A DNA stretch of 64,000 bases from NCBI GenBank assembly GCA_002702655.1, contig PABB01000021.1, positions 1 through 64,000 on the forward strand, in the 5' to 3' direction. Below, in pieces: positions 18,751 to 27,579 of the stretch; positions within the stretch are counted from its first letter, which is position 1, and the number at the start of each line of letters is the position of its first letter. Below the pieces are notes generated by a model that was not told the DNA's origin, did no database searches, and saw nothing but the letters and a program-made list of their open reading frames with translations. The position numbers and the translations under genes are program-made. Origin of the DNA: Planctomycetaceae bacterium (GTDB lineage: Bacteria; Planctomycetota; Planctomycetia; Pirellulales; Lacipirellulaceae).

Positions 18751-19332
18751 TCACCAATATCCGGTCGATTGAAAGACGACGCCGGCGGCCGGGTCGAAAT
18801 AGTAGATCGCCCCGCCGCCGTCCGGCTCAATCGGACCGTAGAGGCAGACCGCCCTGGGCGGCAACGGCCACTCGACCGCCTCAAACCAATGCGCGAACTG
18901 GCGTTGATCGATTTCTCGGCCGCTGTTGGCGAGTTGCTCCCGATCGTCCGGGTTGGCGTCGTCAGCGTTGGCCCAAGCGGCGTCTAAGAATTCGGTCAGC
19001 TCATCGCGGCTGATGCGGTACCGGGCATGATAGCCGTTGCCGCGGGTGAGCAGGGTGATCTCCGTGGCCGTCGGCGGCAAGTAGTATCCGACCCGCTTGT
19101 CGTCAACGCGGCTCGCTTGCGCGTAGTGCGACTCGCCAAATCGAAACGAATCAACAACCCACGCGACCACGAAGCAGAGCGGCAGAAACCCGAGAATGGC
19201 GATGGCGGTCGAGCCGAAGAACATCGCCCGCCGCGTCCTCTTCCATCGCGGCGCGTTGGCAACGGCCAACGCGACAAACGCGATCAGCAGGGCCGAGGTA
19301 ATCTGCAGCGGGAGGATCAGCGGCCAGAACAC
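18751..19332 (-). CDS. Hypothetical membrane protein with soluble C-terminal domain
   Basis: 193 residues from a GTG start. Two hydrophobic helices (about 6-26 and 38-61) are followed by a soluble part of about 130 residues with HYAQASRVDDKRVGYYLP, an RYRIS strand and a late AIYYFDPAAGVVFQSTGYW. The C-terminal half looks like a small alpha/beta domain exposed outside. I recognise no family. It converges with the acidic-repeat gene, 16 bases apart, and is divergent from the photolyase gene. The start is uncertain because no strong ribosome site is visible. Confidence 0.55.
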   Translation of the reverse strand: MFWPLILPLQITSALLIAFVALAVANAPRWKRTRRAMFFGSTAIAILGFLPLCFVVAWVVDSFRFGESHYAQASRVDDKRVGYYLPPTATEITLLTRGNGYHARYRISRDELTEFLDAAWANADDANPDDREQLANSGREIDQRQFAHWFEAVEWPLPPRAVCLYGPIEPDGGGAIYYFDPAAGVVFQSTGYW

Positions 19333-19794
19333 AATCGCTGCCCGGGGTTGCCTGATTGCCGATTCAAACGCCGCGGGAGAACACGGCGATCACTCGCACC
19401 CATCATAGCAAGCGGTCGGAGGAAGGACCGAGGGTCGCAAGCCTGGGGATTCAACCAGCCCCGCGTTGCCGGCGTTGGGGGCGGCGGCTCCGCCGAGAGC
19501 GGAGCGGTTCAGATTGACGGGCGGCTCAAGCCAGGCAGGCGCCGGACGCCAGTGCGTATGCGGCGCCAAACACGCCCCGCACCAGCAGCCACCACAGTCC
19601 TTTCCAGACCATCGGACAGTTCCCAATTACGCGGTGTGCAAACGGCCCTCGTCGCGGTAGTCGTCAACTCAAGCGAAGTGGACCGGGCCGCTGTTACCAA
19701 ACAACGGAAGGTCCCATCAAGAGAACATCGTCCGCGCAGGCGTGATCTCTGCAGCGGAACCGCGGTTCGCTTCGGGAAATGCAATCTCCGTGCC
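19333..19794. other. Gene-free gap before the photolyase gene
   Basis: 462 bases between divergent genes. Both promoters are expected here, but I see no clear -35/-10 pair. A 28-residue hydrophobic minus-strand frame (19526-19612, starting MVWKGLWWLLV) is the only suggestive coding signal, and it has no good ribosome site. Confidence 0.4.
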
Positions 19795-21351
19795 ATGAGG
19801 ACTTCCGTGCCGAAACGTCGCTGCCGCAACCTTATTCTGGTGCTAGGCGATCAGCTTGATCGCCATTCGGCCGCGCTGTGCGACAGCGACCGCCAGCTCG
19901 ACGTTGTGTGGATGGCCGAGGTCGGCGAGGAGTCGACGCACGTCTGGTCGCACAAAGCGCGGATCGCCCTGTTTCTGGCCGCCATGCGGCACTACCGCGA
20001 TTGGCTGCAGGACGAGGGCTACACGGTCCACTACACGCAGCTCGACGACCCGAAGAACAGAGGGACACTGTCCGCTGAGTTGGCCGCTGCAATTGGCGAG
20101 TTGCAGCCCGAGCGACTTGTGGTCGTCGAGCCGGGCGAGTACCGCGTGCTGCACGCGCTGCGCACGCTCGCGGGGAAGCACGACGTGCCGCTGGAAGTGC
20201 GGACCGACGAGCACTTCCTGTCGACGATCGACGAGTTCAACCAGCACGCCGAGGGCCGCAAGCAGTTGCGGCAGGAATACTTCTATCGCGAGCTGCGCAA
20301 GAAGCACGGCATTCTGCTGGAGGATGGCCACCCGGTCGGCGGCAAGTGGAACTACGATGCCAAGAATCGCGGGTCGTTTGGTCGCAGCGGTCCTGGGGAG
20401 ATCAAGGCGCCTCGTTCGTTCCGTACCGACGAGATTACCGACGAGGTGCTAGAGCTGGTTCGCGAGCGGTTCGCGGAGCACCCCGGGTCGCTGGACGAGT
20501 TCGACTGGCCCGTCACTCCCCAGCAGGCGAAGTGGGCACTGGACGATTTCATCGAGCATCGGCTGCCGATGTTCGGCAAGTTCCAGGATGCGATGTGGAC
20601 CGACCGGCCGTGGCTGTACCATTCGCGGCTGAGCGTGGCGCTGAATCTGAAGCTGATCGATCCTCGCGACGTGATTGCCAAGGCGGAGGCGGCCTACCGG
20701 GACGGCGACGCACCGCTGGCGGCGGTCGAGGGTTTTATCCGGCAGATCCTGGGCTGGCGCGAGTACGTGCGCGGGGTTTACTGGCGTTTTATGCCCGAGT
20801 ACCTCTCACGCAACGAACTGGGCGCTGACGCTCCCTTGCCGGAGTTCTACTGGACCGGCGAGACCGACATGCAGTGCCTGCGGCAGGCAATCGGGCAGAC
20901 GCTTGAGTTCGGCTACGCTCACCACATCCAACGGCTCATGGTCACGGGGCTGTTCGCCCTGCTGCTGGGGGTCGACCCGCGGCAGGTGCACCAGTGGTAT
21001 CTGGCCGTCTACGTCGATGCAGTGGAGTGGGTGGAACTGCCCAACACGCTGGGGATGAGCCAATATGCCGACGGCGGCGTCATGGCCAGCAAACCGTATG
21101 CGGCCACCGGGAAATACATCCAGCGGATGAGCAACTACTGCAGCGGCTGCCGCTATGACCCGGCCCAGGCGACCGGCGAGGACGCCTGCCCGTTCACCAC
21201 GCTGTATTGGGACTTCCTGGCGCGGCACGAGCAGAAACTCGCCGCCAACACGCGGATGAGCCTGCAGGTGAAGAACCTGGATCGCAAGAGCGCGGAGGAA
21301 CTCAAGCAGATTCGCAAGCAGGCGGCCGACCTGCGCGCGGGGCTGGCGTGA
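19795..21351 (+). CDS. Iron-sulfur cryptochrome/photolyase (FeS-BCP, PhrB-like)
   Basis: 518 residues. The N-terminal Rossmann domain starts NLILVLGDQLD. The C-terminal helical FAD domain contains WTDRPWLYHSRLS, GFIRQILGWREYVRG and the late NTLGMSQYADGG. Four cysteines at 361, 449, 452 and 465 have exactly the spacing of the [4Fe-4S] ligands in Agrobacterium PhrB (350, 438, 441, 454). It should repair (6-4) photoproducts, or sense light, using FAD, a lumazine-type antenna and the cluster. The ATG at 19795 begins just before the conserved N-terminal strand, unlike the long upstream open extension. Confidence 0.92.
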   Translation: MRTSVPKRRCRNLILVLGDQLDRHSAALCDSDRQLDVVWMAEVGEESTHVWSHKARIALFLAAMRHYRDWLQDEGYTVHYTQLDDPKNRGTLSAELAAAIGELQPERLVVVEPGEYRVLHALRTLAGKHDVPLEVRTDEHFLSTIDEFNQHAEGRKQLRQEYFYRELRKKHGILLEDGHPVGGKWNYDAKNRGSFGRSGPGEIKAPRSFRTDEITDEVLELVRERFAEHPGSLDEFDWPVTPQQAKWALDDFIEHRLPMFGKFQDAMWTDRPWLYHSRLSVALNLKLIDPRDVIAKAEAAYRDGDAPLAAVEGFIRQILGWREYVRGVYWRFMPEYLSRNELGADAPLPEFYWTGETDMQCLRQAIGQTLEFGYAHHIQRLMVTGLFALLLGVDPRQVHQWYLAVYVDAVEWVELPNTLGMSQYADGGVMASKPYAATGKYIQRMSNYCSGCRYDPAQATGEDACPFTTLYWDFLARHEQKLAANTRMSLQVKNLDRKSAEELKQIRKQAADLRAGLA

Positions 21352-21384
21352 TGGATCTCGAAACCGCTGTCGAGCGGCGCCCGT

Positions 21385-21486
21385 GGCCGATTCTCGGAGA
21401 GAATCGGCCATTGCGGTTTGCGGGCGGGCGCGGATCAGCGCTGGGGCCGCGCACCTTCGTCACTTCTCGGAGAGAATTGACGAAGG
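21385..21486. repeat. Two palindromes sharing the core TTCTCGGAGAGAA
   Basis: GGCCGATTCTC-GGA-GAGAATCGGCC (21385-21409) is perfect over 11 base pairs. A second hairpin, arms CCTTCGTCA and TGACGAAGG (21453-21486), is built around the same core. They lie between the photolyase and the repeat protein, so one may act as a bidirectional terminator, although no T-run follows. Confidence 0.6.
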
Positions 21487-21489
21487 GCA

Positions 21490-22323
21490 TTACGAGCCGT
21501 CAGCGTTGCGGCAGTAGGCGATCATCTCGTCGACGCTCATCGACGATTTGTCGACTTTCTTGATCTCGGCGGGCTCGTCGCTCGGCTCGGTGGATTCGGC
21601 GACAACTTCGGCGGCCTCGGCAGCTTCGTCGGCGGGCGGCTCTTCGGGAGCAGCCTCCTCGCCGCCGCCGGACTTCTCGCCGCGCGCCATCGCCAACATA
21701 TCGGCCACCGACATCTTCGAGCGGTCGACCTTCGCGGGGGCGGCGCTGCTGGCCGCGGGCTGTTCGCTCTTGGCGGGCGCCGACTTCTCGGCGGCCGGTT
21801 TGGCCGGCGCGGCCTCGCCGCCGCCGCCGCGAGCGGCTGCCAGAATGTCGGACGTCGACATCTTGCCCTTGGGGGCATCGCTCTTGTCGGCCTTTGCCGG
21901 GGCTGCACCGCCGCGGGCCGCGGCGAGGATATCGGCCGTCGATTTCTTTCCCCCCGCCGGTTTGCCGCCGCCGGCAGCGCCTGCGGCGCCCTGCTGGCGG
22001 GCCATCTCCAACGGCGAGAGCTTCTTCGCCCCCGCGTCGGCAGCAGGCTTCTTCGCGGCGGGCTTGGCCTTGGGCTTCGCCTTGGCGCCGGCCGGCTTCG
22101 GCTCGGGCTTCGGCACGACCTTCAGGCAATCGCGGTCGATGTCGTACCAGCCGATGTTCAGCGCGTAATCGGCGAACTCGACCAGCGCCCGGCCGTTCAT
22201 GTTGATCGTCTTGACCTGGCCCACCAGATCGCCGAACCGCGCCAGTTCCGGGCGATTGGCGTCGACCACCACGTACTTGTCGGTCCAGTCGGATTTGAGC
22301 TGTTCGATTTGGTCGGCAAACAT
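21490..22323 (-). CDS. Alanine/lysine-rich protein with repeated ADILAAARG motif
   Basis: 277 residues. The first 68 form a compact domain (DKYVVVDANRPELARFGDLVGQVKTI, then MNGRALVEFADYALNIGWYDID) that looks like a small beta-barrel. A KPKAKPAAKKPA linker follows. After that come five spaced versions of one short motif: LSPLEMARQQG, STADILAAARGG, MSTSDILAAARGG, MSVADMLAMARGE and a final MSVDEMIAYCRNADGS at the C-terminus, separated by disordered Ala/Pro/Glu linkers. Each motif should form a short amphipathic helix, so the protein looks like a tether with repeated docking sites. ATG at 22323 is chosen because it begins the folded domain. Function unknown. Confidence 0.75.
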   Translation of the reverse strand: MFADQIEQLKSDWTDKYVVVDANRPELARFGDLVGQVKTINMNGRALVEFADYALNIGWYDIDRDCLKVVPKPEPKPAGAKAKPKAKPAAKKPAADAGAKKLSPLEMARQQGAAGAAGGGKPAGGKKSTADILAAARGGAAPAKADKSDAPKGKMSTSDILAAARGGGGEAAPAKPAAEKSAPAKSEQPAASSAAPAKVDRSKMSVADMLAMARGEKSGGGEEAAPEEPPADEAAEAAEVVAESTEPSDEPAEIKKVDKSSMSVDEMIAYCRNADGS

Positions 22324-22722
22324 CGTCGCGGCGAGATGGTGCGAGGGGGCGAAAACGGTCGAAGTCGGCAGAAGCGGCAGGCCGTGGGCGGTCGCTGCCG
22401 AGCCCTGAATTCTCGCCGAATCGCGGCCGCGTGGCAATGACCCCTTCGGCGAGGCGCGTGCGCGGCGAGCGGGGGGCGTCAGCCCTGTGTTGTGGCGGAC
22501 GAATAGGCCGCGGGTGGCTGGGGACGCAGCGCAGCGGAGCCCCCAGGGATTAGCACTGGGGGCTCCCTTTGGTCGTCCCCAGCCACCCCTCTGGAAGTCC
22601 TACCGCCGCGGCGGCCTTTGTTGCGGTCCGCCTCTACCGGGCTCATAATCGGCACTGCTGCGGCAGTCGGCGACGACCGCCGCGGCGCCGCTAGTCACAC
22701 CCTCTGGATCCTGTCAGAAGCC
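22324..22722. other. Gap with palindromic repeat B1 and divergent promoters
   Basis: 399 bases between divergent genes. The middle (22513-22588) is repeat B1. I see no gene or RNA in the flanks. Confidence 0.5.
22513..22588. repeat. Palindromic repeat family B, copy 1
   Basis: GGTGGCTGGGGACG at the left is complemented by CGTCCCCAGCCACC at the right, with inner arms GGAGCCCCCAG and CTGGGGGCTCC. A second full copy lies at 42183 and a half copy at 47751. Confidence 0.85.
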
Positions 22723-23535
22723 ATGAAAATGCGAATTTGCGACGCTGCCTCGTTCTCCCTTGCTCTCGCTTTGTGCGTCATCCTCAGCCAGTCCGCGGAC
22801 GTGCGGGCGTTGGAGTATCTGCCGGGGGTCGAGTGGCCCGAGCCGCCCGTGGTGACTCCCGCGGACAAGCCTGGCGGAGCGCCCTCCGACGCAATTGTGC
22901 TGTTCGACGGCAAGGACTTCTCGGCCTGGAACGGGGCCGACCGGTGGAAGATCGAAGACGGCGTGGCCGTGGTTCGCGGCGGCGAGATTCAGACCAAACA
23001 GGCATTTGCCGACTGCCAATTGCACATCGAGTGGTCGGCCCCCACGCCGGCGTCCGGCAGCGGGCAGGGTCGCGGCAATAGCGGCGTGTTCTTTGGGCCG
23101 TACGAACTACAGGTGCTCGACTCGTATGAGAACAAGACCTACTTTGACGGCCAGGCGGGCGCCATCTACAAGCAGCAACCGCCGCAGGTCAACGCCATGC
23201 GCCCCCCCGGCCAATGGAACGTGTATGACGTTGTCTGGACCGCTCCGCGGTTCCGCGAGGATGGCTCGCTCGAGTCGCCCGCCTACGTGACCGTGCTGCA
23301 CAACGGCGTGCTGATCCAGAACCACTTCGAAGTGCGCGGCACCACGTTTTACAACGAGCCGGCCGTGTACTGGCCTCACGACTCGGCCCAGCCGATCCGC
23401 CTGCAGGACCATGGCAACCCGGTGCGCTTCCGCAACATCTGGGTCCGCGAGTTGAAGCCGATCCGTGGCAAGCAGGTCAAGTCGCCAGCCAAGCGGATCG
23501 GCAACGAAGTGAAGGCGATCGGCGGCATGCAGTAG
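22723..23535 (+). CDS. Secreted DUF1080 (3-keto-disaccharide hydrolase) protein
   Basis: 270 residues with a signal peptide ending near QSADVRA. The DUF1080 concanavalin-like fold follows: IVLFDGKDFSAW, WKIEDGVAVVRGGEIQTKQAFADCQLHIEW, then the conserved RGNSGVFFGPYELQVLDSY and GAIYKQQPP. The C-terminal half has PIRLQDHGNPVRFRNIWVREL, the standard end. Members are periplasmic or secreted and act on, or bind, glycans; some hydrolyse 3-keto-glycosides. ATG at 22723 gives a proper signal sequence. It belongs to a family strongly expanded in planctomycetes. Confidence 0.92.
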   Translation: MKMRICDAASFSLALALCVILSQSADVRALEYLPGVEWPEPPVVTPADKPGGAPSDAIVLFDGKDFSAWNGADRWKIEDGVAVVRGGEIQTKQAFADCQLHIEWSAPTPASGSGQGRGNSGVFFGPYELQVLDSYENKTYFDGQAGAIYKQQPPQVNAMRPPGQWNVYDVVWTAPRFREDGSLESPAYVTVLHNGVLIQNHFEVRGTTFYNEPAVYWPHDSAQPIRLQDHGNPVRFRNIWVRELKPIRGKQVKSPAKRIGNEVKAIGGMQ

Positions 23536-23544
23536 CCACAAAGC

Positions 23545-23640
23545 CGCGACCGCTGGTCGCGGAAAGCGCGTCGCAAGTTCCGGGGGAGTTCCGCCAGGTG
23601 CTCCGCGCTCCGCCCTGACACGGCGTCAGGCTGGAAAGCC
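23545..23640. repeat. Small palindromes between convergent genes
   Basis: CCGCGACCGCTGGTCGCGG (about 23547-23565) is a perfect 8-base-pair hairpin. Near 23620 GTCAGGCTGGAAAGCCTGAC is followed by CTACGG, similar in design to the elements upstream of dnaE. They sit between two converging genes and may end both transcripts. Confidence 0.5.
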
Positions 23641-23644
23641 TGAC

Positions 23645-24598
23645 CTACGGCTGTTCCTCCAGATCGCTGGCTGCGGGGCGGTGAAGCAGGTACGCGTCGT
23701 CGTCGCCCGGTTCGTAGAAGAACGACTCGCCTGTCGCAGGATCGACGGGCAGCTCCGGCAGATATTCCGGCACAAGCTCCACGAGCTTCAACGGCAGGCG
23801 GTCGTTCTCTAGTTGGAACAGCCGCAGGCCGAGGCGGAGTTTCAACGCGGCCGCCGCGGCGGCGACGCGGCTCTGGACCTGCTCCAGCCGCTGCAGCGAC
23901 TGCTGTCGCTGCGAGCCGACCACCGAGCTGAGCACCAGCCGTTCGCCGGCACTGTGACTTTGCATGACGACGGCAATGTCGCGATCGACCACCGTGGCTG
24001 CGTCCTCCACCGGCAGCGGGTTCGCGAGCAGTTGCTGCAGCACACGGCGGGCTACGGCCGCGTCCAGGTCGGGGGTCAATTCGACGAGGCGCCCGATTGC
24101 GGAATCAGCCAGGGCCGCGCTGCGCGTGTGGGCGTTGAGCAGATCGCCGCGCGACGCGGAACGCGAAAAGCGAAGCAAGTCCACCAGAATTGCCGACTCC
24201 TCGGCAGCGTCTTGCGACAAGGCAGCCTGGCGACTCGCCACCAGCATCGCGCGGCCGAGGCGCAGCACCTTACGGTCGCGGTCGAGTGCCGCTTGGACGA
24301 GGTCGGTTGCGTTGGAGCCAGCGTCGAGCGGCACGACGCTTTCGCGATCGAGCGCGGCCCGCACGTCGGCGATTGCTTGGGCGTTCGCCGCCGAAACGCG
24401 GGCGACTTCTGCCTCATCCAAGTCCCGCCAGTTGTCAACGCCGGCGTCGATTTGCTCCGCCGCGGCGACGAACGTGTCATACGCGTTCTGCGGCGGCACC
24501 GGCAGCAACGGCACGGCCGGCTTGCGCAGCAGCGTGGCCCAGGCGATCAGCGCCGCCAGCACGAGCACGCCGGCGACGAGGGTGAGTTTCCATTTCAT
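23645..24598 (-). CDS. Membrane-anchored hypothetical protein, mostly helical
   Basis: 317 residues. A single N-terminal helix (LTLVAGVLVLAALIAWATLL, about 5-24) anchors a long mostly alpha-helical domain rich in alanine, leucine and arginine. A C-terminal piece reads RLGLRLFQLENDRLPLKLVELVPEYLPELPVDPATGESFFYEP. This last motif (short residues before LPVDP..G..F.Y) is common in planctomycete proteins that end in a pseudopilin-like strand hairpin. No catalytic motif is visible and the family is unknown. The first ATG of the anchor (24598) is used as start. Convergent with the DUF1080 gene. Confidence 0.65.
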   Translation of the reverse strand: MKWKLTLVAGVLVLAALIAWATLLRKPAVPLLPVPPQNAYDTFVAAAEQIDAGVDNWRDLDEAEVARVSAANAQAIADVRAALDRESVVPLDAGSNATDLVQAALDRDRKVLRLGRAMLVASRQAALSQDAAEESAILVDLLRFSRSASRGDLLNAHTRSAALADSAIGRLVELTPDLDAAVARRVLQQLLANPLPVEDAATVVDRDIAVVMQSHSAGERLVLSSVVGSQRQQSLQRLEQVQSRVAAAAAALKLRLGLRLFQLENDRLPLKLVELVPEYLPELPVDPATGESFFYEPGDDDAYLLHRPAASDLEEQP

Positions 24599-24736
24599 AG
24601 CGGGTGGCGGGGCGTCTGGTTGGACGGTGATGAGTCGAAATTGACGAGCCGGGTTGGTCCGGAGGCGGCGCTGCAATTGCGTGACGTGTTTGCAGGCGAT
24701 TCGTCGCACTGCCCCGAAGGTTGCCGCGGCAACGCC

Positions 24737-24786
24737 ATTTCGCCGCGGGGCTTGCCCCGCGCCCGCCGCAAGCGGCGGGGCTAAAT
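24737..24786. repeat. Repeat family C, copy 2
   Basis: ATTTCGCCGCGGGGCTTGCC begins this copy and GCGGCGGGGCTAAAT ends it. It has two nested hairpins, GCGGGGC/GCCCCGC and CCGCCGC/GCGGCGG. Copy 3 at 62017 is the same sequence inverted. Confidence 0.75.
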
Positions 24787-24836
24787 GGGCGACAATTCGC
24801 GCCGGCGCGGGTGATTTGCCCGCGGTTTCCCTCAAC

Positions 24837-24866
24837 TTGCCGCGGTCGCGGGTCGATCGCTATACT
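24837..24866 (+). promoter_or_regulatory. Candidate promoter of the mrfA-like gene
   Basis: TTGCCG (24837-24842) and TATACT (24861-24866) are separated by 18 bases and lie 56 bases before the helicase start codon. The -10 is close to consensus and the -35 is weak. Confidence 0.5.
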
Positions 24867-24922
24867 GTGCGCCTGTTTAGTAATCGCCGGCGGTCCCGGC
24901 TTGCTCACGGAGGATTGGCGTC

Positions 24923-27472
24923 ATGGATGTGGCTGCATTGTTGGAACGCATGAAATCCCGCCGCGACTATGCGGGGCAGTTGGAGCATGTGGAAATCCTG
25001 CCGCCGCGCGAAGGGCAATACGCCCAACCGCAGGAGCCGCTGCCCGCGGCGCTGGCCCGCTTGCTGGCCGCGCGGGGCGTCGAGCAGCTTTACTCGCACC
25101 AGGTCGAAGCGCTGGAGGCGGCCCGCGCGCGCCGCGACTTCGTCGTCGTCACCGGGACCGCCAGCGGCAAGACGCTGTGCTACAACGTGCCGATCCTCGA
25201 GGCGGCTGTCGGCGAGGCCGCCGGCGACCCCGCGCGGGCATTGTATCTGTTTCCCACCAAGGCGCTCGCCCAAGACCAACTGAAGAATCTGCTCGAACTG
25301 GTGTCGACCGACGAGGCCGTCGCCGCCGCGGCGCGCCCCGGCGTGTACGATGGCGATACGCCCACCGCCCAGCGGCGGCGGATTCGCAGCGAAGCGAACC
25401 TGGTGCTCTCGAACCCCGACATGCTGCACGCGGCGATTCTGCCCTACCACCCCAAGTGGGCGCAGTTCTTCGCCGAGCTGCGGTACGTGGTGATCGACGA
25501 GGTGCACACCTACCGCGGCATCCTGGGCGCCCACGTGTCGGCCGTGCTGCGCCGACTAATGCGCGTGTGTCGGCATTACGGCAGCGAGCCGACCTTCATG
25601 GCCACCAGCGCCACGATTGCCAACCCGGGCGAGTTGGTCAGCCGGCTGATCGGCCGCAACGTGCAGGTGATCGAGCAGGACGGCTCGCCGCGGGGACGCA
25701 AGTATTTTGCGCTGTGGAACCCCACGCCGCTGGGTAAGGACTCGCTGGCGCGCCGCAGCGCCAACGACGACGCGGTGGCGTGGATGACCGAAGCGATCGA
25801 AGCCGACGCCCAGGCGCTGGCCTTCACCCGCACGCGGCAGGCGGCCGAGCTGATCCACCGTTACGTGCGGCAGGCGCTAGCCGACGAGCGCTCGCCGCAC
25901 GCGGACAAGGTGCGCAGCTACCGCGGCGGCTATTTGCCAAACGAGCGTCGGGAAATCGAGCAGGATCTGTTCGCCGGCCGGCTGCGCGCCGTGGCGGCGA
26001 CCAACGCGTTAGAACTGGGCATCGACATTGGCTCGCTCGACGTGGCGCTGATGGTCAACTACCCCGGCACGATCGCCAGTTGCTGGCAGCAGGCGGGCCG
26101 CAGCGGCCGCCGCAGCGACGAAAGCCTGGCGGTACTGCTCGCGGGGAACGATCCCGTCGATCAATACCTGCTGCGGCGGCCGGATTACTTCTTCGCCCAG
26201 TCGCCGGAGCAGGCGGTCGTCGACCCCGACAATCCGTACGTGCTGGCCAAGCACCTGAAGAGTGCGGCGTTTGAGTTGCCGCTGACCGAGGCGGATTTCG
26301 CCGCGTTCGGGCCGCTCGCTCAGCCGATTGTCGATGCTTTGTGCGCCGACGAGCAGCTGGCCGAGGTCCGCGGCGAGTACTACCACCCCGGCGGGCAGAA
26401 TCCGTCGGTGGGCGTGAGCCTGCGGCACATGAGCGACAACACGTTCAGCATCGTGCTGGTCGAAAGCGGCACGCCCCGCGTCGAGTTCGCCGCCCGGCAG
26501 CACCGCGCCCCGGTTGCCGATCGCCGCGCGCGGCCCCACGCTGGCGCCGACTTGCAGCCGACCGCGTACAGCGACCAGGCCAACGGGCTGGTGATCGCCA
26601 ATGTCGATTCGATCAGCGCACCCGAACTGGTCTACCCCGAGGCGATCTACCTGCACAACGGCGAGACGTACCTGGTGCGCGAGCTGGACCTGATCGGCAA
26701 GGTCGCGTACGTCGAGCGGCGGGAGACCGACTACTACACGCAGGCCGTGCTGGAAAGCAACGTGCGGATCACGGCCACGCGAGCCGAGCACGAGCGTGCG
26801 GAGAGTGCCGACAGCGGGGCGCAGCAGGCGCCAAGCCCACAGGCGCTTCCTCAAGCCGCCGCACACGCGGCCATCGCCTACGGCGACGTCGAGGTGTCGT
26901 GGCAGACGGTTGCGTTCAAGAAAATCAAATTCGCCACCCGCGAGAATATCGGGCTGGGGCCGGTGGACATTCCGGCCCAACAACTGGCGACCACCGCATT
27001 CTGGCTGTCGCCCGACGATGACGTACGGCGGCAGCTCAAGCTGGCCGGGTTGCGAGCCAGCGAGGGTCTCACCGGGCTGCGCAATCTGGCCGTGGTGGCC
27101 TTGCCGCTGGTGGCCATGTGCGACAGCCGCGATCTGGGCGGCGTGGTCGACAGCCAGAATCTGGGCCGTGCGGCGATGATTATCTACGACCGCTACCCCG
27201 GCGGATTGGGCTACGCGGAAAAGGGATTCCAACTGATCGACCAGCTATTGGCGATTTGCCGCGATATGGTCGCCGGGTGTCCGTGCGACGCCGGTTGCCC
27301 CAGTTGCGTCGGATTGCCCAACCTGCGACCGGCGATTCACAGCGATCCCGACCTGACGCGCGGCCATCCCATGCCGAACAAACTGGCGACGCTGCGGCTC
27401 GTCGAAATCCTGTGCGGCGAGCCGGCGAATTCGCTGTCCGTGGCGACCACCGTCGCCGAGGCGGATCACTAG
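24923..27472 (+). CDS. mrfA: MrfA/YprA-type DEAD/DEAH-box helicase with DUF1998 zinc-binding C-terminus
   Basis: 849 residues. Superfamily-2 motifs are clear: SHQVEALEAARARR (Q-like), TGTASGKT (motif I), DEVH (VVIDEVHTYRG), ATSATIANP (III), and RSGRRSDESLAV (VI). The C-terminal DUF1998 has four cysteines at 786, 788, 792 and 795 (CPCDAGCPSC). This is the architecture of Bacillus MrfA (YprA), a 3'-5' helicase that works with the exonuclease MrfB in repair of mitomycin-type crosslinks. A matching MrfB lies one gene downstream. GGAGG stands 9 bases before the ATG. Confidence 0.85.
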   Translation: MDVAALLERMKSRRDYAGQLEHVEILPPREGQYAQPQEPLPAALARLLAARGVEQLYSHQVEALEAARARRDFVVVTGTASGKTLCYNVPILEAAVGEAAGDPARALYLFPTKALAQDQLKNLLELVSTDEAVAAAARPGVYDGDTPTAQRRRIRSEANLVLSNPDMLHAAILPYHPKWAQFFAELRYVVIDEVHTYRGILGAHVSAVLRRLMRVCRHYGSEPTFMATSATIANPGELVSRLIGRNVQVIEQDGSPRGRKYFALWNPTPLGKDSLARRSANDDAVAWMTEAIEADAQALAFTRTRQAAELIHRYVRQALADERSPHADKVRSYRGGYLPNERREIEQDLFAGRLRAVAATNALELGIDIGSLDVALMVNYPGTIASCWQQAGRSGRRSDESLAVLLAGNDPVDQYLLRRPDYFFAQSPEQAVVDPDNPYVLAKHLKSAAFELPLTEADFAAFGPLAQPIVDALCADEQLAEVRGEYYHPGGQNPSVGVSLRHMSDNTFSIVLVESGTPRVEFAARQHRAPVADRRARPHAGADLQPTAYSDQANGLVIANVDSISAPELVYPEAIYLHNGETYLVRELDLIGKVAYVERRETDYYTQAVLESNVRITATRAEHERAESADSGAQQAPSPQALPQAAAHAAIAYGDVEVSWQTVAFKKIKFATRENIGLGPVDIPAQQLATTAFWLSPDDDVRRQLKLAGLRASEGLTGLRNLAVVALPLVAMCDSRDLGGVVDSQNLGRAAMIIYDRYPGGLGYAEKGFQLIDQLLAICRDMVAGCPCDAGCPSCVGLPNLRPAIHSDPDLTRGHPMPNKLATLRLVEILCGEPANSLSVATTVAEADH

Positions 27473-27579
27473 CGCAGTTTTCGCTGGCGTCGCGCCGGGC
27501 GGCGCCCTTACAATTTGCGACAACCAGGGATGGCGCCGAGGCGGAGCGCCGGGGGGCCTTGCCGCGGGAGTGTCGCGCG

